DNA from: Bog-473 sp963730395
Lineage (GTDB): Bacteria > Actinomycetota > Acidimicrobiia > Acidimicrobiales > RAAP-2
Length of the DNA: 64,000 bases
NCBI GenBank assembly: GCA_963730395.1
Contig: CAVSSK010000006.1
Location: 310,001-374,000 of the forward strand
Direction of reading: 5' to 3'
In this document: positions 26,804 through 35,801 of the stretch, one piece after another
Position numbering within the stretch: the first letter of the stretch is position 1
How the letters are laid out: each line of letters begins with the position of its first letter
Notes under the pieces: model-generated
Told to the model about the DNA's origin: nothing
Database searches by the model: none
Seen by the model: the letters and a program-made list of their open reading frames with translations, nothing else
Translations under genes and position numbers: made by a program

Positions 26804-27440
26804 ATGGGTATTCGCAGCAGGTTCTTCGCCGCCACCTACGACGGCCAGATGCGAAGGGCCGAGCGGGCGGGACTGACCGACATGCGCCGGGCGCTGCTCG
26901 CCCAGGCAGCCGGACGGGTGCTGGAGATCGGCGGCGGCACCGGCGCCAACCTGGCTCACTACGGCCCGGCCGTCACGTCGCTGACCATCACCGAGCCCGA
27001 AGTCTCGATGCTCAAGCGGCTGGAGCGCCGGGTCCGACGGCGAGGCGCCCGCGACCAGGTGCTGCGGGCCCCGGCCGAGGACCTGCCCTTCGAGGACGGC
27101 ACCTTCGACGTGGTCGTCTCGACCCTGGTGCTGTGCGGCGTCGACGACCAACCCCGCGCCGTCCGGGAGATCCGCCGGGTCCTGCGCCCCGGGGGCCGGT
27201 TGCTCTTCCTCGAGCACGTCCGGTCCGACCGACCCCACGGCGGCCAGGAAGCAGGACCGCATGAACTGGCTGAACCGGCTGGTCGTCTGCTGCGACTGCA
27301 ACCGGCCTACCCTCGGCACCATCGAGGACGCCGGCTTCCGTCTCACCGCCTCGAGCACACCGAGCTGCCGAAGGCGCCCAGCTTCGTGCGCCCGGCCATC
27401 GTGGGGATCGCCGTGTCCCCGACCGGCGCCGGGCTCAAGG
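26804..27440 (+). pseudogene. class I SAM-dependent methyltransferase, frameshifted
   Basis: ATG 26804 with GAAGGAGGG upstream. SAM-binding motif VLEIGGGTGANLAHYGP, then APAEDLPFEDGTFDVVVSTL and VLRPGGRLLFLEHVR. Near 27230 the frame shifts to MNWLNRLVVCCDCNRPTLGT and IEDAGFRLT, and near 27340 it returns to HTELPKAPSFVRPAIVGIA. The order matches UbiE/Coq5-type small methyltransferases. The end coordinate is approximate. The substrate is unknown. Confidence 0.7.
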
Positions 27441-27504
27441 CCTCCATTCCGAAACCGATCAGCGTTCGACGCCTGACGCCGAACCCGAGGAAAGGAGCAG
27501 TGCC

Positions 27505-27880
27505 ATGCCCAAGGTATCGAAGGAGACCGCCTCAAAGCTCAGCGACTTCGGTGTCGCCGAGGACCGGACGAGGAGCTCGACGGCTACACCGTCAACTTCG
27601 TGTCGATCCGTCAAGACGCGACCTCGCGCCGATGCTCAAGGGCCTGCCCGGCGAACGGTGCCGTGCCCACACTGGGGATATGTTTTCAAGGGAGGATGAC
27701 AGTCCGCTACGACGACCACGAGGAAGTGATCGCGGCGGGCGAGGCCTTCTACATGACACCCGGTCATACGCCGCGGCGACTGCCGGCACCGAGTTCGTCC
27801 AGTTCAGTCCGACTGACCAGTTGGCCGTCTCCGAAGCCGTGATGGCAAAGAACATGCAGGAGATGCAGGGCGGACGGTGA
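27505..27880 (+). pseudogene. cupin-domain protein, several frame breaks
   Basis: Pieces in three frames assemble into one protein of about 125 residues: MPKVSKETASKLSDFGVAED, DGYTVNFVSIRQDA, LAPMLKGLPGERC, CPHWGYVFKG, MTVRYDDHEEVIAAGEAFYM and ATAGTEFVQFSPTDQLAVSE. The end is MQEMQGGR. Cupin barrel signs are the Gly-rich turns and CPHWGYVFKGRM. At least four single-base changes are needed, making it the most fragmented gene of the window. Confidence 0.65.
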
Positions 27881-27907
27881 CTAAGAACCGCTTTGAGGAG
27901 GCCGAAG

Positions 27908-28367
27908 ATGCAGGAGATTCATGGCACCGCGGTAGGCAGCGTCAACGCCGCTCCCGAAGCCGCATTTCGGTTGATCACCGACATTGACCGACTGCCTGAG
28001 TGGAACCGCGCCATTGAACGTGTTGTCGAGCCGGCTCCCGATTTGACCCCAGGAACAGAATGGTTGGTGAAGATGCACCCCAGCCGGGGCATGACCTGGC
28101 AGAGCCGTTCGCGTGTTGAGGAGATCGACAAAGATGTGCGGTCGCTTCAGATATCGGACTTGGAACGCGGACGGGAACCCATCGTATGCAGACTGGAAAT
28201 GGGAAGTCGTGCCGCTCGACTCCATGGCGCAGGTGAGCGTCAGCTGGGACGTGTATCTCAAGACGCTCGATCGCAAGCTGCTGGCCGGCCCGATTCGACG
28301 GCGGCAGCTGCGCAAAGAAATAGCCGAATCGCTGCGGGCGCTCGACCGGACTAGCCGCAGCACCTGA
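27908..28367 (+). pseudogene. SRPBCC family protein, one frame break
   Basis: ATG 27908, 27 bases after the cupin stop. N-terminal frame: VGSVNAAPEAAFRLITDIDR, LPEWNRAIERVVE and TPGTEWLVKMHPS. A one-base change near 28142 moves to RFRYRTWNADGNPSYADWKW and EVVPLDSMAQVSVSWDVYLK, ending RTSRST. This is the START-like lipid/ligand-binding fold (polyketide cyclase/dehydrase type). Restored length is about 152. Confidence 0.7.
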
Positions 28368-28842
28368 CAGCGAGTACATACCTCAGGAGACGTGCTCGCC
28401 GTCACCGCGTCGCCTGGCCCATGCGGTTCTGAGCGCAGCAACCATCGCGAGCACTGGGGAGGGCAGACACCAGGTCCGAGGAGCGATGCACCTGCCCAAG
28501 TAATCAAGCTCCGCAGTCAACCCGAAGCGCCGCAGAGGCAGATGTAGCTCATTTATGTAGCTAGAGCGACGGACGACCCTGAACACCGGAGGACGGGCGG
28601 GGACGGAACGTTCCTGGCCAGAACACAATCTGGACGGCCAGCGAACACCCACGAACAGCGTCAGCCTGCATGACGCGGCAAGGGGTCAGAGGTTCGAGTC
28701 CTCTACGGCCCACCAGTTCAGAGGCGGTTTCTCAAGTAGTTGAGACCCGACAAACCGGGCTAAGAGTAACCCACTGAGTAACTATATCTCGCTGGCGACC
28801 TCGGCCCAGTGAAAGACACTAAGTACGATCTCAGGTCGAAAT
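28368..28842. other. island end and junction
   Basis: Holds the tRNA-Val fragment at 28667-28716. No integrase or other gene is supported. An 89-codon minus frame (28383-28652) lacks supporting features. Confidence 0.4.
28667..28716 (+). repeat. attR-like repeat, 3' half of tRNA-Val
   Basis: Copy of 21562-21610 (TGCATGACGC, then GGTCAGAGGTTCGAGTCC, then GGCCCACCAG) with one inserted G. No 5' half precedes it, so it is not a working tRNA. Confidence 0.7.
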
Positions 28843-30317
28843 CTAGGAGCCAGTCGCTGCAATAATCGATCCATTGAGATGCGTGCCTGACATGCCGCCA
28901 TAATCGGGAGCGTCACCGTACTGGTCCACTGTTCCATTGGCCGAGACGATCCAGTAACCACCCCCGTCCGAAGTGGTGAAGATCGCAGCGGCCGGGTTCA
29001 GTCCCCCGAATGCGCCCGCTGCATTGCCGTAGTTGCCAGCATCGCCGAAAGGAGCGACCGCACCATTGGCGAAGAGGATCCAGTAACCGCCTCCGTCGGG
29101 TGTACGAACAGCCGAAGTGACCGGCACGCTCTGTGGCCCAGGTACCCCGTAGTTGGGAGCATCTCCGAACGCATAAACGTTGCCGGTCGCTGTCACCAAC
29201 CAGTATCCGTTTCCAGAAGCGTCAGGCAATACTGCGACCGCTGCTCCCGAACAACTGCCAATCGCCGGGCACGAACCCTCAAACTTGGCGTCACCGAATG
29301 CGAAGACGCCACCGTCGGAGGCCACCATGAAGTAACCACCGTCGTCGGCAGTCGGCACCATGCCCACGATGGGGGCATAAAGGCTGTTGGGCAGGCCCGA
29401 ACCCGCCGGATGCAAGCCAAGACCGGGAATTGAACCGTAGAACTGGGTATCGCCGAAGCTGAAAACGCCACCATCGGAGGCGTCGAGCCAATATCCGCCA
29501 TCGTCGCTCGTTGGCACGATGCCGACCACCGGTCGTTGTAGCACGAGGCTGCCCGTTGAGCCGTAGAACTGAGCCGAGCCGAAGGAGAAGATCCGCCGTC
29601 CGACCCCACCAGCCAATAACCATGTGACGGGGTCGGGTTGGTTGTTAGGCCGTCAACCGTGAGGTCGGAGTACTCCAACGACGTACCTGGCGTCAGGTGG
29701 CCGACGTAAAAGCCGGTCTGGCCAGAGAAGGGCGCATTAGAGGGCAGTATTGCTTGGCCGCCCCACTGCGGGTTACCCCATGCGGGCTGCGTGCCACTCG
29801 TCCAGACGACGAACTGCACGAGGTTACCTGTGATCTGAGCGCACATGTTGAGCGGCCATGTCGCTGGAGAAGACGGCAGGCCACTGACGCTCGCTGTGCC
29901 GAACTCGGTGAACGCTGGGTCGTCAGCCGTGTTCCACGTATCGAAGTTGAACTGGTTCCTCGGGCTACCGCCACTGCTGAAGATGTTCTCGGTGACGGTA
30001 ACTGCCTCGTTGCCGTCGTCCGCAATGCGCAGGGCGATACCCGGCTGGTCAAAGTCCTGGCCGCCACTGAACGTAGCGCACGCGGTCGTGTTCGATTCGG
30101 TGATCCCATTGGACGCCCAAAAGAACTCTCGGTCGTTTCCTCCCGACGTTGACGGCGCAGTCACGGTCACCGTGCCGTCTGAATACGAGTAGGTGTACGC
30201 CGTGCCGTCGGGCGTCACCTGGAACCGACCAGCGAGGGTCGCTGAACCGGGGTGCTGCCATACCGACAAGACGCCGCATACACAGAGCCCGAAAACGACG
30301 ACTCGGGAAAATTTCAT
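28843..30317 (-). CDS. secreted GYW/SDGG-repeat protein, one frame break
   Basis: Signal peptide MKFSRVVVFGLCVCGVLSVW, then about 190 residues of beta-rich sequence (FQVTPDGTAYTYSYSDG, NGITESNTTACATFSGG, GQTGFYVGHLTPGTSLEYSD). Next come about six degenerate repeats of about 45 residues of the type GYWLxxSDGGxFSFGxxxFYGS. The frame breaks near 29597 at SHGYWLVGSDGG, where one missing G restores IFSFGSAQFYGSTG. Repeats run to the C-terminus, ending IIAATGS. The pattern suggests a beta-propeller-like surface protein (inference). The same repeat occurs at 37873 and 52392. Confidence 0.75.
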
Positions 30318-30487
30318 CTCGCCATCACATTCAGTGGCAACGCGTCAGGTCCCAGAGGGAGCCAATACCAGCTGAGCCAGGGCGAGCGCAATCCCCCAAG
30401 AGCCAACGCTCGGTTCGACAAGGGTGCTTCTACCGCCAGTGCGAGGTCCATCGGTCTCAGTTGCTATCAGACCTGCCGCTCGTTTCC

Positions 30488-30577
30488 ATGGAGGGGGGGA
30501 TCCTGGCAGCAACCGACTTCTTGGGCTCAACGGGGTCGATCACCCTCAACAAGCCCATCGTGGGGATCGCTGGATAG
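30488..30577 (+). pseudogene. orphan GYW/SDGG-repeat unit
   Basis: 29 codons on the opposite strand to the neighbouring repeat gene read MEGGILAATDFLGSTGSITL then NKPIVGIAG and stop. The words GGI, FLGSTGSITLNKPIVGIA are exactly those of one repeat of the family. No signal peptide or further unit adjoins, so this is a leftover of a former plus-strand paralogue. Confidence 0.6.
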
Positions 30578-30756
30578 GGCCCGACGGAGCAGGGGCGTGT
30601 CCGAGGGCCCGACGAACACGACACGCCCGGCGCCTCGCCCCGATGGCGTCGAGAGATTTGTGGAGGCGCCGGCCGTGTCGCTGAGGTGGAACCTATGTGG
30701 GCGAACTGGGGCAGACCTGGGCCCCACCTGATGCTGCGCTGGGGGCAGACGCGAAA

Positions 30757-30783
30757 CGACCCCGCTGACCGAAGCGGGGCCGT
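30757..30783. terminator. terminator-like hairpin
   Basis: GACCCCGCT-GACCGA-AGCGGGGCC gives an 8-9 bp GC stem. No T-run follows on either strand, so it could be a terminator of the orphan-repeat side or just a stable hairpin. Confidence 0.4.
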
Positions 30784-31059
30784 CATTCGCAGGGCCGCCT
30801 GAACCCTTACGATTCGGCCGGCACCACCGGGGGTGCGGGGGGATTGTGCCAGCTCGAATCGCTAGGCGCGAGCCTAAGTGGACCATCTGAACCAAGTCTG
30901 AGCGGAGCGTGACGAACTGGTTAGATCTAGAGGGACTTTACGCGAACCGACGTGCTTGGAACCCCTCCGCCGGGCCGGCGAGTCATCTTTGGGCAGTGTT
31001 TGCCGACACGCGTCCGAGCACCAGCGGCACCCATGCGGTCACGCCACACGCCCTTCGCC

Positions 31060-31205
31060 ATCGACGGGCGGCGCCAAGTGGGCGGCCCCGGAGCCGCACC
31101 GAGCACCCATCCGGAAGCAACGCCCTGGCAGCGAACCGAACGCCGTTATGAGGTCGCCGGGCTCGAAGATGGGCTCACGGATCAGAAGATGGAACCGGGT
31201 TGAGC
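31060..31205 (-). pseudogene. decayed small gene, EPGDLITAF family (copy 2)
   Basis: Reads EPIFEPGDLITAFGSLPGRC then FR. A frame change then gives CSVRLRGRPLGA, parallel to copy 1 at 13395-13560. Another EPG word (MAPEPGALTAWW) lies just upstream, hinting at a duplication. It lies about 210 bases downstream of the R1-B hairpin on the same strand. Confidence 0.4.
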
Positions 31206-31415
31206 CACCAGGCCGTCAGCGCCCCCGGCTCGGGCGCCATCCTGATTGACTCATAGCCCACGGCTCAGAGGTGTTCCTCGAAGTGCAGGACAGACTCGTT
31301 GCCGAGGTTGTGCAGGATTGCGTCCCCGACATCATTCCGCGATGCGAGCATGTAGCCGAGATGCTGCGGGACAACCATCTGCGGCGGGGGAGAGTGCCGT
31401 AGGTTCAATCGCGTA

Positions 31416-31539
31416 GAGAGGAGCGGTGAAACCAACGGTGTGGTCCCCTGAAATCACCGCCCCTCTTTCACGATGCTGACAGCGGCAGCCGCGACGAAGT
31501 AGAGCCGACCGGACTGAACAGCCACAACGCTCTCACAAT
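31416..31539 (-). repeat. dispersed hairpin element R1, copy B
   Basis: Minus strand: ATTGTGAGAGCGTTGTGGC, TTCAGTCCGGTCGGCTCTAC, GTCAGCATCGTGAAAGAG, then hairpin GAGGGGCGGTGA/TCACCGCTCCTC (one mismatch). Confidence 0.75.
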
Positions 31540-31563
31540 GCTTAGAGGACTGCAGCACGGGAC

Positions 31564-32382
31564 CTACAGTCCCGTGCTGCATCCGTCGCTTCCAGCGGAC
31601 GGGAATGTCGAGGGTCGGTGTCTTGCGGCGCTCGAGGCGGTGCGCAGGGTGGTCTCATCGAATGGGGCGCTGTAGGAAGTCCACGCATAGCAGCCGCCTT
31701 GGTGAAGCCCGCCGATCACACCGACGACGGTCCTGTGGCGGCCTCGGAGTTGGACCCACGGTGCTCCACTCGTGCCGTCCACGTATGGGTTGCAGTTGAA
31801 CGCCGGGAACATGCGGTCGTAATAGACGCGGACGGTGCAGGTCAGGGGCACGTCGTTGGATCCGATCGCGTAGGCGGGCACGGTCACCCGCTCACCAGGT
31901 CGGGGCGCCGTCCCGAGCTCGTACGCGCCGGTGACGCCCTCGATCTGTTGGGGATGTCCGTTGACCCGATGGGGAGCCACAACGAGGAAGGCGAAGTCGT
32001 CCCGCTGACTCCGGCGAGCGAGCCAGCCGGGGGCACCATACGCACCGACGACAGCCCAGGAACCGAGCGGCTCGATGCCATCGTGATAGCCGGGTACGAA
32101 GACGTACCCAGTGGCCGTTCCCGAGATGCAGTGCGCGGCGGTGATCAAGAGGTTGCCTGCATTGCTCTGGACCACGCTGGCCGTGCACGTATGCACCCGG
32201 CTACCCGGAGGGAACAACGGACCAACCGCATCAGTTCCCTGGAAATGCCTGGCCATTGGCGTTCTCGGCGGCTCTCCGTTGGCGCGGGTCGGCGCATGCA
32301 GGGTTCCTCCTTGTGCGACTGTCCACGCTCCAAGGGTGCCCATCGTCGCAATGAGGATGATCACTGCGGCGCGAAAACCCAT
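31564..32382 (-). CDS. secreted trypsin-like serine protease
   Basis: 272 residues. Signal segment MGFRAAVIILIATMGTLGAW. Catalytic His in LLITAAHCISG, Asp in SQRDDFAFLVV and Ser in VDGTSGAPWVQ, with Cys residues placed for disulfides. This is the chymotrypsin/V8 fold (clan PA). There is a short propeptide-like region before the mature domain. The gene stands alone and the substrate is unknown. Confidence 0.85.
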   Translation of the reverse strand: MGFRAAVIILIATMGTLGAWTVAQGGTLHAPTRANGEPPRTPMARHFQGTDAVGPLFPPGSRVHTCTASVVQSNAGNLLITAAHCISGTATGYVFVPGYHDGIEPLGSWAVVGAYGAPGWLARRSQRDDFAFLVVAPHRVNGHPQQIEGVTGAYELGTAPRPGERVTVPAYAIGSNDVPLTCTVRVYYDRMFPAFNCNPYVDGTSGAPWVQLRGRHRTVVGVIGGLHQGGCYAWTSYSAPFDETTLRTASSAARHRPSTFPSAGSDGCSTGL

Positions 32383-32618
32383 GTTGCAACGCTAGCCATG
32401 GCATCCCGTTGCCACGACATCCCATCGGTGGACGGTCGCCTTCGTCGCTTGGGCCCACTTCCTCCGGCCACGTCGGGCCTCGATGCGGGATCTCCCAGGT
32501 TCGCCGGGACGGTGGTGGCTCTCTTGAGCTGCCTTGGCGAGTGGGCGATGCGGTGACGCAACGCTCGGCGTAACGACGAAGGTAGGTTCCTCACGGCACG
32601 AACACAGGGGGTGATGCT

Positions 32619-33074
32619 GTGGTGGACCAATTCGGGCACAACCCGGCGCTGGTCGATCTTGAGTTCCTCTCGGGCGAGTGGGACACGGAACTATCGAACG
32701 CGCCCTTCCTACCCAGTCGCGGCGACACCGGTCATGGACACGTCACGTGCGAGTGGATAGAAGACGGAGCCCTGCTGGTGATGCGCCAAAGCGAGCACTC
32801 GGGAAACCCTCCCTCGGCACGGTGGACAATCGGCAGAGATGAGTCCGACTCCGATTACAGAGTCCTCTACTTCGACAACCGGGGTGTGTCGCGGGTCTAC
32901 GAGATGAGCCTTACTGGGGGATCGTGGAAGATGTGGCGCAATACACCGGGTTTCTCGCAACGATTCGAAGGCCGAATCAGCCCGGACCGGAACATCATCG
33001 TCTCGCACTGGGAAAAGTCGTTCGACGGCGTCACATGGGAGCACGACTTCGACATCAAATACACACGGCCCTAG
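32619..33074 (+). CDS. lipocalin-like beta-barrel protein (DUF1579-like)
   Basis: 151 residues. LVDLEFLSGEWDTELSNAPF opens a ten-strand-like pattern: HGHVTCEWIEDGALLVMRQS, ARWTIGRDESDSDYRVLYFD, RVYEMSLTGGSWKMWRN and FEGRISPDRNIIVSHWEKS. These resemble small-molecule-binding beta-barrel proteins of the DUF1579 type. Start GTG 32619. The function is unknown. Confidence 0.65.
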   Translation: MVDQFGHNPALVDLEFLSGEWDTELSNAPFLPSRGDTGHGHVTCEWIEDGALLVMRQSEHSGNPPSARWTIGRDESDSDYRVLYFDNRGVSRVYEMSLTGGSWKMWRNTPGFSQRFEGRISPDRNIIVSHWEKSFDGVTWEHDFDIKYTRP

Positions 33075-33278
33075 CTACCAGTGGACGCCGGCTACTCGAG
33101 AACCAAGCCACGATCCGGGGGAGCCGTCCTCACGCAAGACCTCATCCGACCGCCTGTGAGGGCATCCGGTCTGCAGGGCGCCTGGAAACCTGACAGCCGA
33201 TGCCAGATGAGGCTCCGCGCCGGTGCACACGGTCCATGGCGCGACCGTCGACCGACGTCGGGTCACGTGGAGGCTGGT

Positions 33279-33554
33279 TTACGCGGTCCTCTGGTTCGTG
33301 TCGGGCCGACTCACCCGCTGAAGTCGGCCGCTACAGCTCTGACACCTGTGATCCTCGGGTGTCTCGCTCCACAAGCGTCGCTGCGAGTATGCGTAGCTGA
33401 ACTCGAGCCCACACCAGGTGAGCGGCCGCTCCGCGTGGATGAGGTGCCAACCATACGAAGGAACCGGCGGACGTCGACGCCAACGCCTGCCACCGCCGGC
33501 CGCCTCCGGCTCGACCAGTTGGCTCATGTAAACCGCCATCTCGAACCCGTCCAC
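33279..33554 (-). CDS. small Cys-containing protein downstream of R1-C
   Basis: 91 residues from GTG 33554 with AGGAGG 6 bases upstream. A Gly/Arg-rich N-terminal part is followed by YGWHLIHAERPLTWCGLEFS and a CQSC pair (DHRCQSCSGRLQR). The order His..CG..CxxC suggests a small zinc-binding fold (inference). The R1-C hairpin ends about 35 bases upstream of the start, placing R1-C in its leader or promoter. Confidence 0.5.
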   Translation of the reverse strand: MDGFEMAVYMSQLVEPEAAGGGRRWRRRPPVPSYGWHLIHAERPLTWCGLEFSYAYSQRRLWSETPEDHRCQSCSGRLQRVSRPDTNQRTA

Positions 33555-33588
33555 TGAGGCCCTCCTTTGTAGGCCATTTGATCGTCTC

Positions 33589-33709
33589 GAGGGGCGGTGA
33601 CGACGCACCCGCTTCGTCAGTCGTAACCGCCCCTCAGTCGCGATGCTGGCACTGCGGTCCTCGCTGAAATAGAGCCGTCCGGACTGAAGCGGCACAACGT
33701 CCCGACAAC
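33589..33709 (-). repeat. dispersed hairpin element R1, copy C
   Basis: Minus strand: GTTGTCGGGACGTTGTGCC, TTCAGTCCGGACGGCTCTAT, GTGCCAGCATCGCGACT, then a hairpin with perfect 10-bp stem GAGGGGCGGT/ACCGCCCCTC and a 27-base loop (33589-33635). Confidence 0.78.
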
Positions 33710-33863
33710 AATTCGCCCCTTTGCCGGGTTGCGCCGATTCAGCCGACCCCCCCTTGCCGGCGATGAGGTGCCGGCCAAATGGCCGAGGTCCCCGGCCGCA
33801 CCGAGCAAGCCGCTGCGACTCGAAGAGTCTTGAACCGTCGGAACGGCACCAGGTGGCGGCAGA

Positions 33864-34070
33864 ATGCGCCTCGGGCCGGAAGAGCGCATCCGAGGGTCGA
33901 AAGCCACGATCGACGAGGTGCGGCAGTTGAGCGAGCGCTGCCAGGTGCACCAGAACAGGCTCGAGGCAACGGTGGCCGAAGGTGAGGTCAGAGCCCGTGG
34001 GAGGTACGACCGACGTCCAGCGGCGGGAGATCCGGCCGCGTCGCGGGTGGCGTCACGGTTGCATCCCTAA
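33864..34070 (+). CDS. small hypothetical protein
   Basis: 68 residues. A helical, charged middle (ATIDEVRQLSERCQVHQNRL, EATVAEGEVRAR) could form a coiled coil. AGGTGG lies upstream of the ATG. The stop codon lies inside the first arm of a strong hairpin (34062-34110), which supports a transcribed gene with its own terminator. No family recognised. Confidence 0.4.
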   Translation: MRLGPEERIRGSKATIDEVRQLSERCQVHQNRLEATVAEGEVRARGRYDRRPAAGDPAASRVASRLHP

Positions 34071-34110
34071 GACCCCCAGCGTGTCCGCCTGGCGCTGGGG
34101 GTTAGGGATG
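34062..34110. terminator. long terminator-like hairpin
   Basis: CATCCCTAA(GA)CCCCCAGCG pairs with CGCTGGGGGTTAGGGATG, about 18 bp with a 2-base bulge. It lies at the 3' end of the 33864 gene and abuts R1-D. Confidence 0.6.
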
Positions 34111-34116
34111 CTGCGA

Positions 34117-34233
34117 GAGGGATGGTGACGGACCCCGTTGTCCCTCATCGATCCTCAGGAACAATCGTGACACGGACCCGCTGCGGCGAAATAGAGCCGA
34201 CCGGACTGAATCTGGCACAACGTCTCGACAACG
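34117..34233 (-). repeat. dispersed hairpin element R1, copy D
   Basis: Minus strand: CGTTGTCGAGACGTTGTGCC, TTCAGTCCGGTCGGCTCTAT, a diverged middle, then a hairpin with a 6-bp stem GAGGGA/TCCCTC. Confidence 0.7.
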
Positions 34234-34505
34234 AAACGGCCGCTCGCGCTCGTTGCGACAGCTGTCGATGATCCAGCCGACTACGCCCATGCCTCGGATG
34301 AGGGCCGGTGGGACCGGCTGGCAGTGAGCCCTCCGCCCACCGGCCCCGCGCTGCTGTCGCACCACCTCGGGTGTCCCGCCGCGTCGGCCGGGTGCACACG
34401 GGCGCGGCAGGCGCTCGGGCGCGGGCATGGGGAGACGTTCTGCGAGCAATGGTGGTGCAGTGATGAAGGATCCGTAGGACCAAAGCAGGTGTTCCGACAG
34501 AACTT

Positions 34506-35693
34506 GTGAAGTGGAACCCGACGCTCGTGAAGAACATGGCCCAGGACCTTGCGGACCCCCGGCTCTCCAGAGCAGTCGTATCTTTAGATGCCGTGACTGC
34601 TCCGGAAGATTCGACGACTCACTCGCATGACCAAAGCCTTCAGAACATGACGGAGACGGGCACGAGCACGAGCAGTCGACCTGGCTGGATGGAGGTGCTC
34701 GTCCGTCGGGGGGACAAGTTCCAACAGAGACACGATGCGCTCGGATTTCCCTTCGCCGTTCTGCAGAAGTTCGGCAACGACCAGGCTGGCAGCAAGGCGG
34801 CACTCATCGCCTACTACGGCCTCTTTGCCGTGTTCCCTCTGTTGATGCTGTTCACAACCATCCTGGGCTATGTCCTGCACAACAACGATCAGCTGCGCAA
34901 GGACCTCGTCGACAGCGCTCTCGGCAGCTTCCCGATCATCGGGCCGCAGCTGCAATCACAGGTCCATACCCTGAGCGGGAGCGCTTTCGCCGTCCTCATC
35001 GGCGGCCTGCTCCTTTTGTACGGGGCCATCGGACTTGGACTGGCGACCCAGAGCGCGATGAACAAGGTGTGGAACATCCCCTACGTTCACTGGCCTCCTT
35101 TGCTCATGCGCTATCTCCGGGGGCTTGCCGTTCTTGTCCTGCTCGCCGTCTCCACCATTGGATCGACGGTGCTTACTGGATTCGCGACCGTCGCCTCACA
35201 TGACGTGATCTCGAGGGTGCTCTTGATCATTGGCTCGCTTGCCGTCAACTTCGGGCTGATTCTTCTCGCGTACATGGTCATGACCGCGGAGAAGCTCACC
35301 TGGCGTGACGTGGCACTCGGCGCCGTGTTGGCCTCCGTGTTCTGGCAGACGCTGCAGCTCCTCGGGAGCTGGTACGTGGGTCGCGAGCTCCAGCACGCGA
35401 CGGAGACGTACGGGTTCTTCGGCATCGTCATCGTCTTGTTGGCCTGGATCTACCTGGGGGCTCAGCTCTTCCTTCTCGCCGCGGAGATCAACGTGGTGAA
35501 GCGGTATCGCCTCTGGCCGAGGTCCGTGACCCAGCCACCGCTCACCGCGGCGGACAGGGCTGTCTTTGAGCGCCTGGCGAAGATGGAGGTGCGTCGGGGA
35601 GAGGTCGCGGTACAGATCCAGTTCACGCCCGAGGCCGACTTCGACCCACTGGCGCCGTCGCCGGTCCCGGCGAGCGGAGCGAGCCTCGATTGA
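34506..35693 (+). CDS. YihY/virulence factor BrkB family membrane protein
   Basis: 395 residues with six predicted membrane helices between about residues 95 and 335. Family words are FGNDQAGSKAALIAYYGLFA, FPLLMLFTTILGYVL, YGAIGLGLATQSAMNKVWNI, TWRDVALGAVLASVFWQTLQ and YGFFGIVIVLLAWIYLGAQL. The N-terminal 60 residues are polar and may be partly untranslated, since the start is uncertain (ATGs at 34536 and 34647 are alternatives). Despite old names, the family function is unsettled (transport or envelope role). Confidence 0.85.
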   Translation: MKWNPTLVKNMAQDLADPRLSRAVVSLDAVTAPEDSTTHSHDQSLQNMTETGTSTSSRPGWMEVLVRRGDKFQQRHDALGFPFAVLQKFGNDQAGSKAALIAYYGLFAVFPLLMLFTTILGYVLHNNDQLRKDLVDSALGSFPIIGPQLQSQVHTLSGSAFAVLIGGLLLLYGAIGLGLATQSAMNKVWNIPYVHWPPLLMRYLRGLAVLVLLAVSTIGSTVLTGFATVASHDVISRVLLIIGSLAVNFGLILLAYMVMTAEKLTWRDVALGAVLASVFWQTLQLLGSWYVGRELQHATETYGFFGIVIVLLAWIYLGAQLFLLAAEINVVKRYRLWPRSVTQPPLTAADRAVFERLAKMEVRRGEVAVQIQFTPEADFDPLAPSPVPASGASLD

Positions 35694-35801
35694 GCAGAGG
35701 GCGTTGAGGCTCTCATCCAGACCCGGATGGACAGCCGAGAGGAACGCCAACGGATTGAGGCACGGCCCCACCGAGCGGCGCTCAATCGGGAGACGGATGG
35801 A

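Larger units (their letters stand above)
21562..28716. mobile_element. tRNA-Val genomic island (about 7.1 kb)
   Basis: Bounded by the 3' half of tRNA-Val (21562-21610) and a near-identical copy (28667-28716). Cargo is the nitrile hydratase operon and a series of mostly frame-broken genes (TIGR03086, HD/LuxR, methyltransferase, cupin, SRPBCC). No integrase was found in or beside it, so the island reading rests on the direct repeat and on cargo unlike the flanks. Confidence 0.6.
30578..31563. other. gene-poor stretch
   Basis: Holds a hairpin (30757-30783), a decayed EPGDLITAF gene copy (31060-31205) and R1-B (31416-31539). No intact gene was seen. Confidence 0.5.

Noticed and set aside
28383..28652. 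89-codon minus frame as an island gene
   Set aside because: No ribosome site, no motif, and high Arg content typical of shadow frames.
28667..28742. a second working tRNA-Val
   Set aside because: The 5' acceptor strand and D arm are missing; only the 3' half matches.
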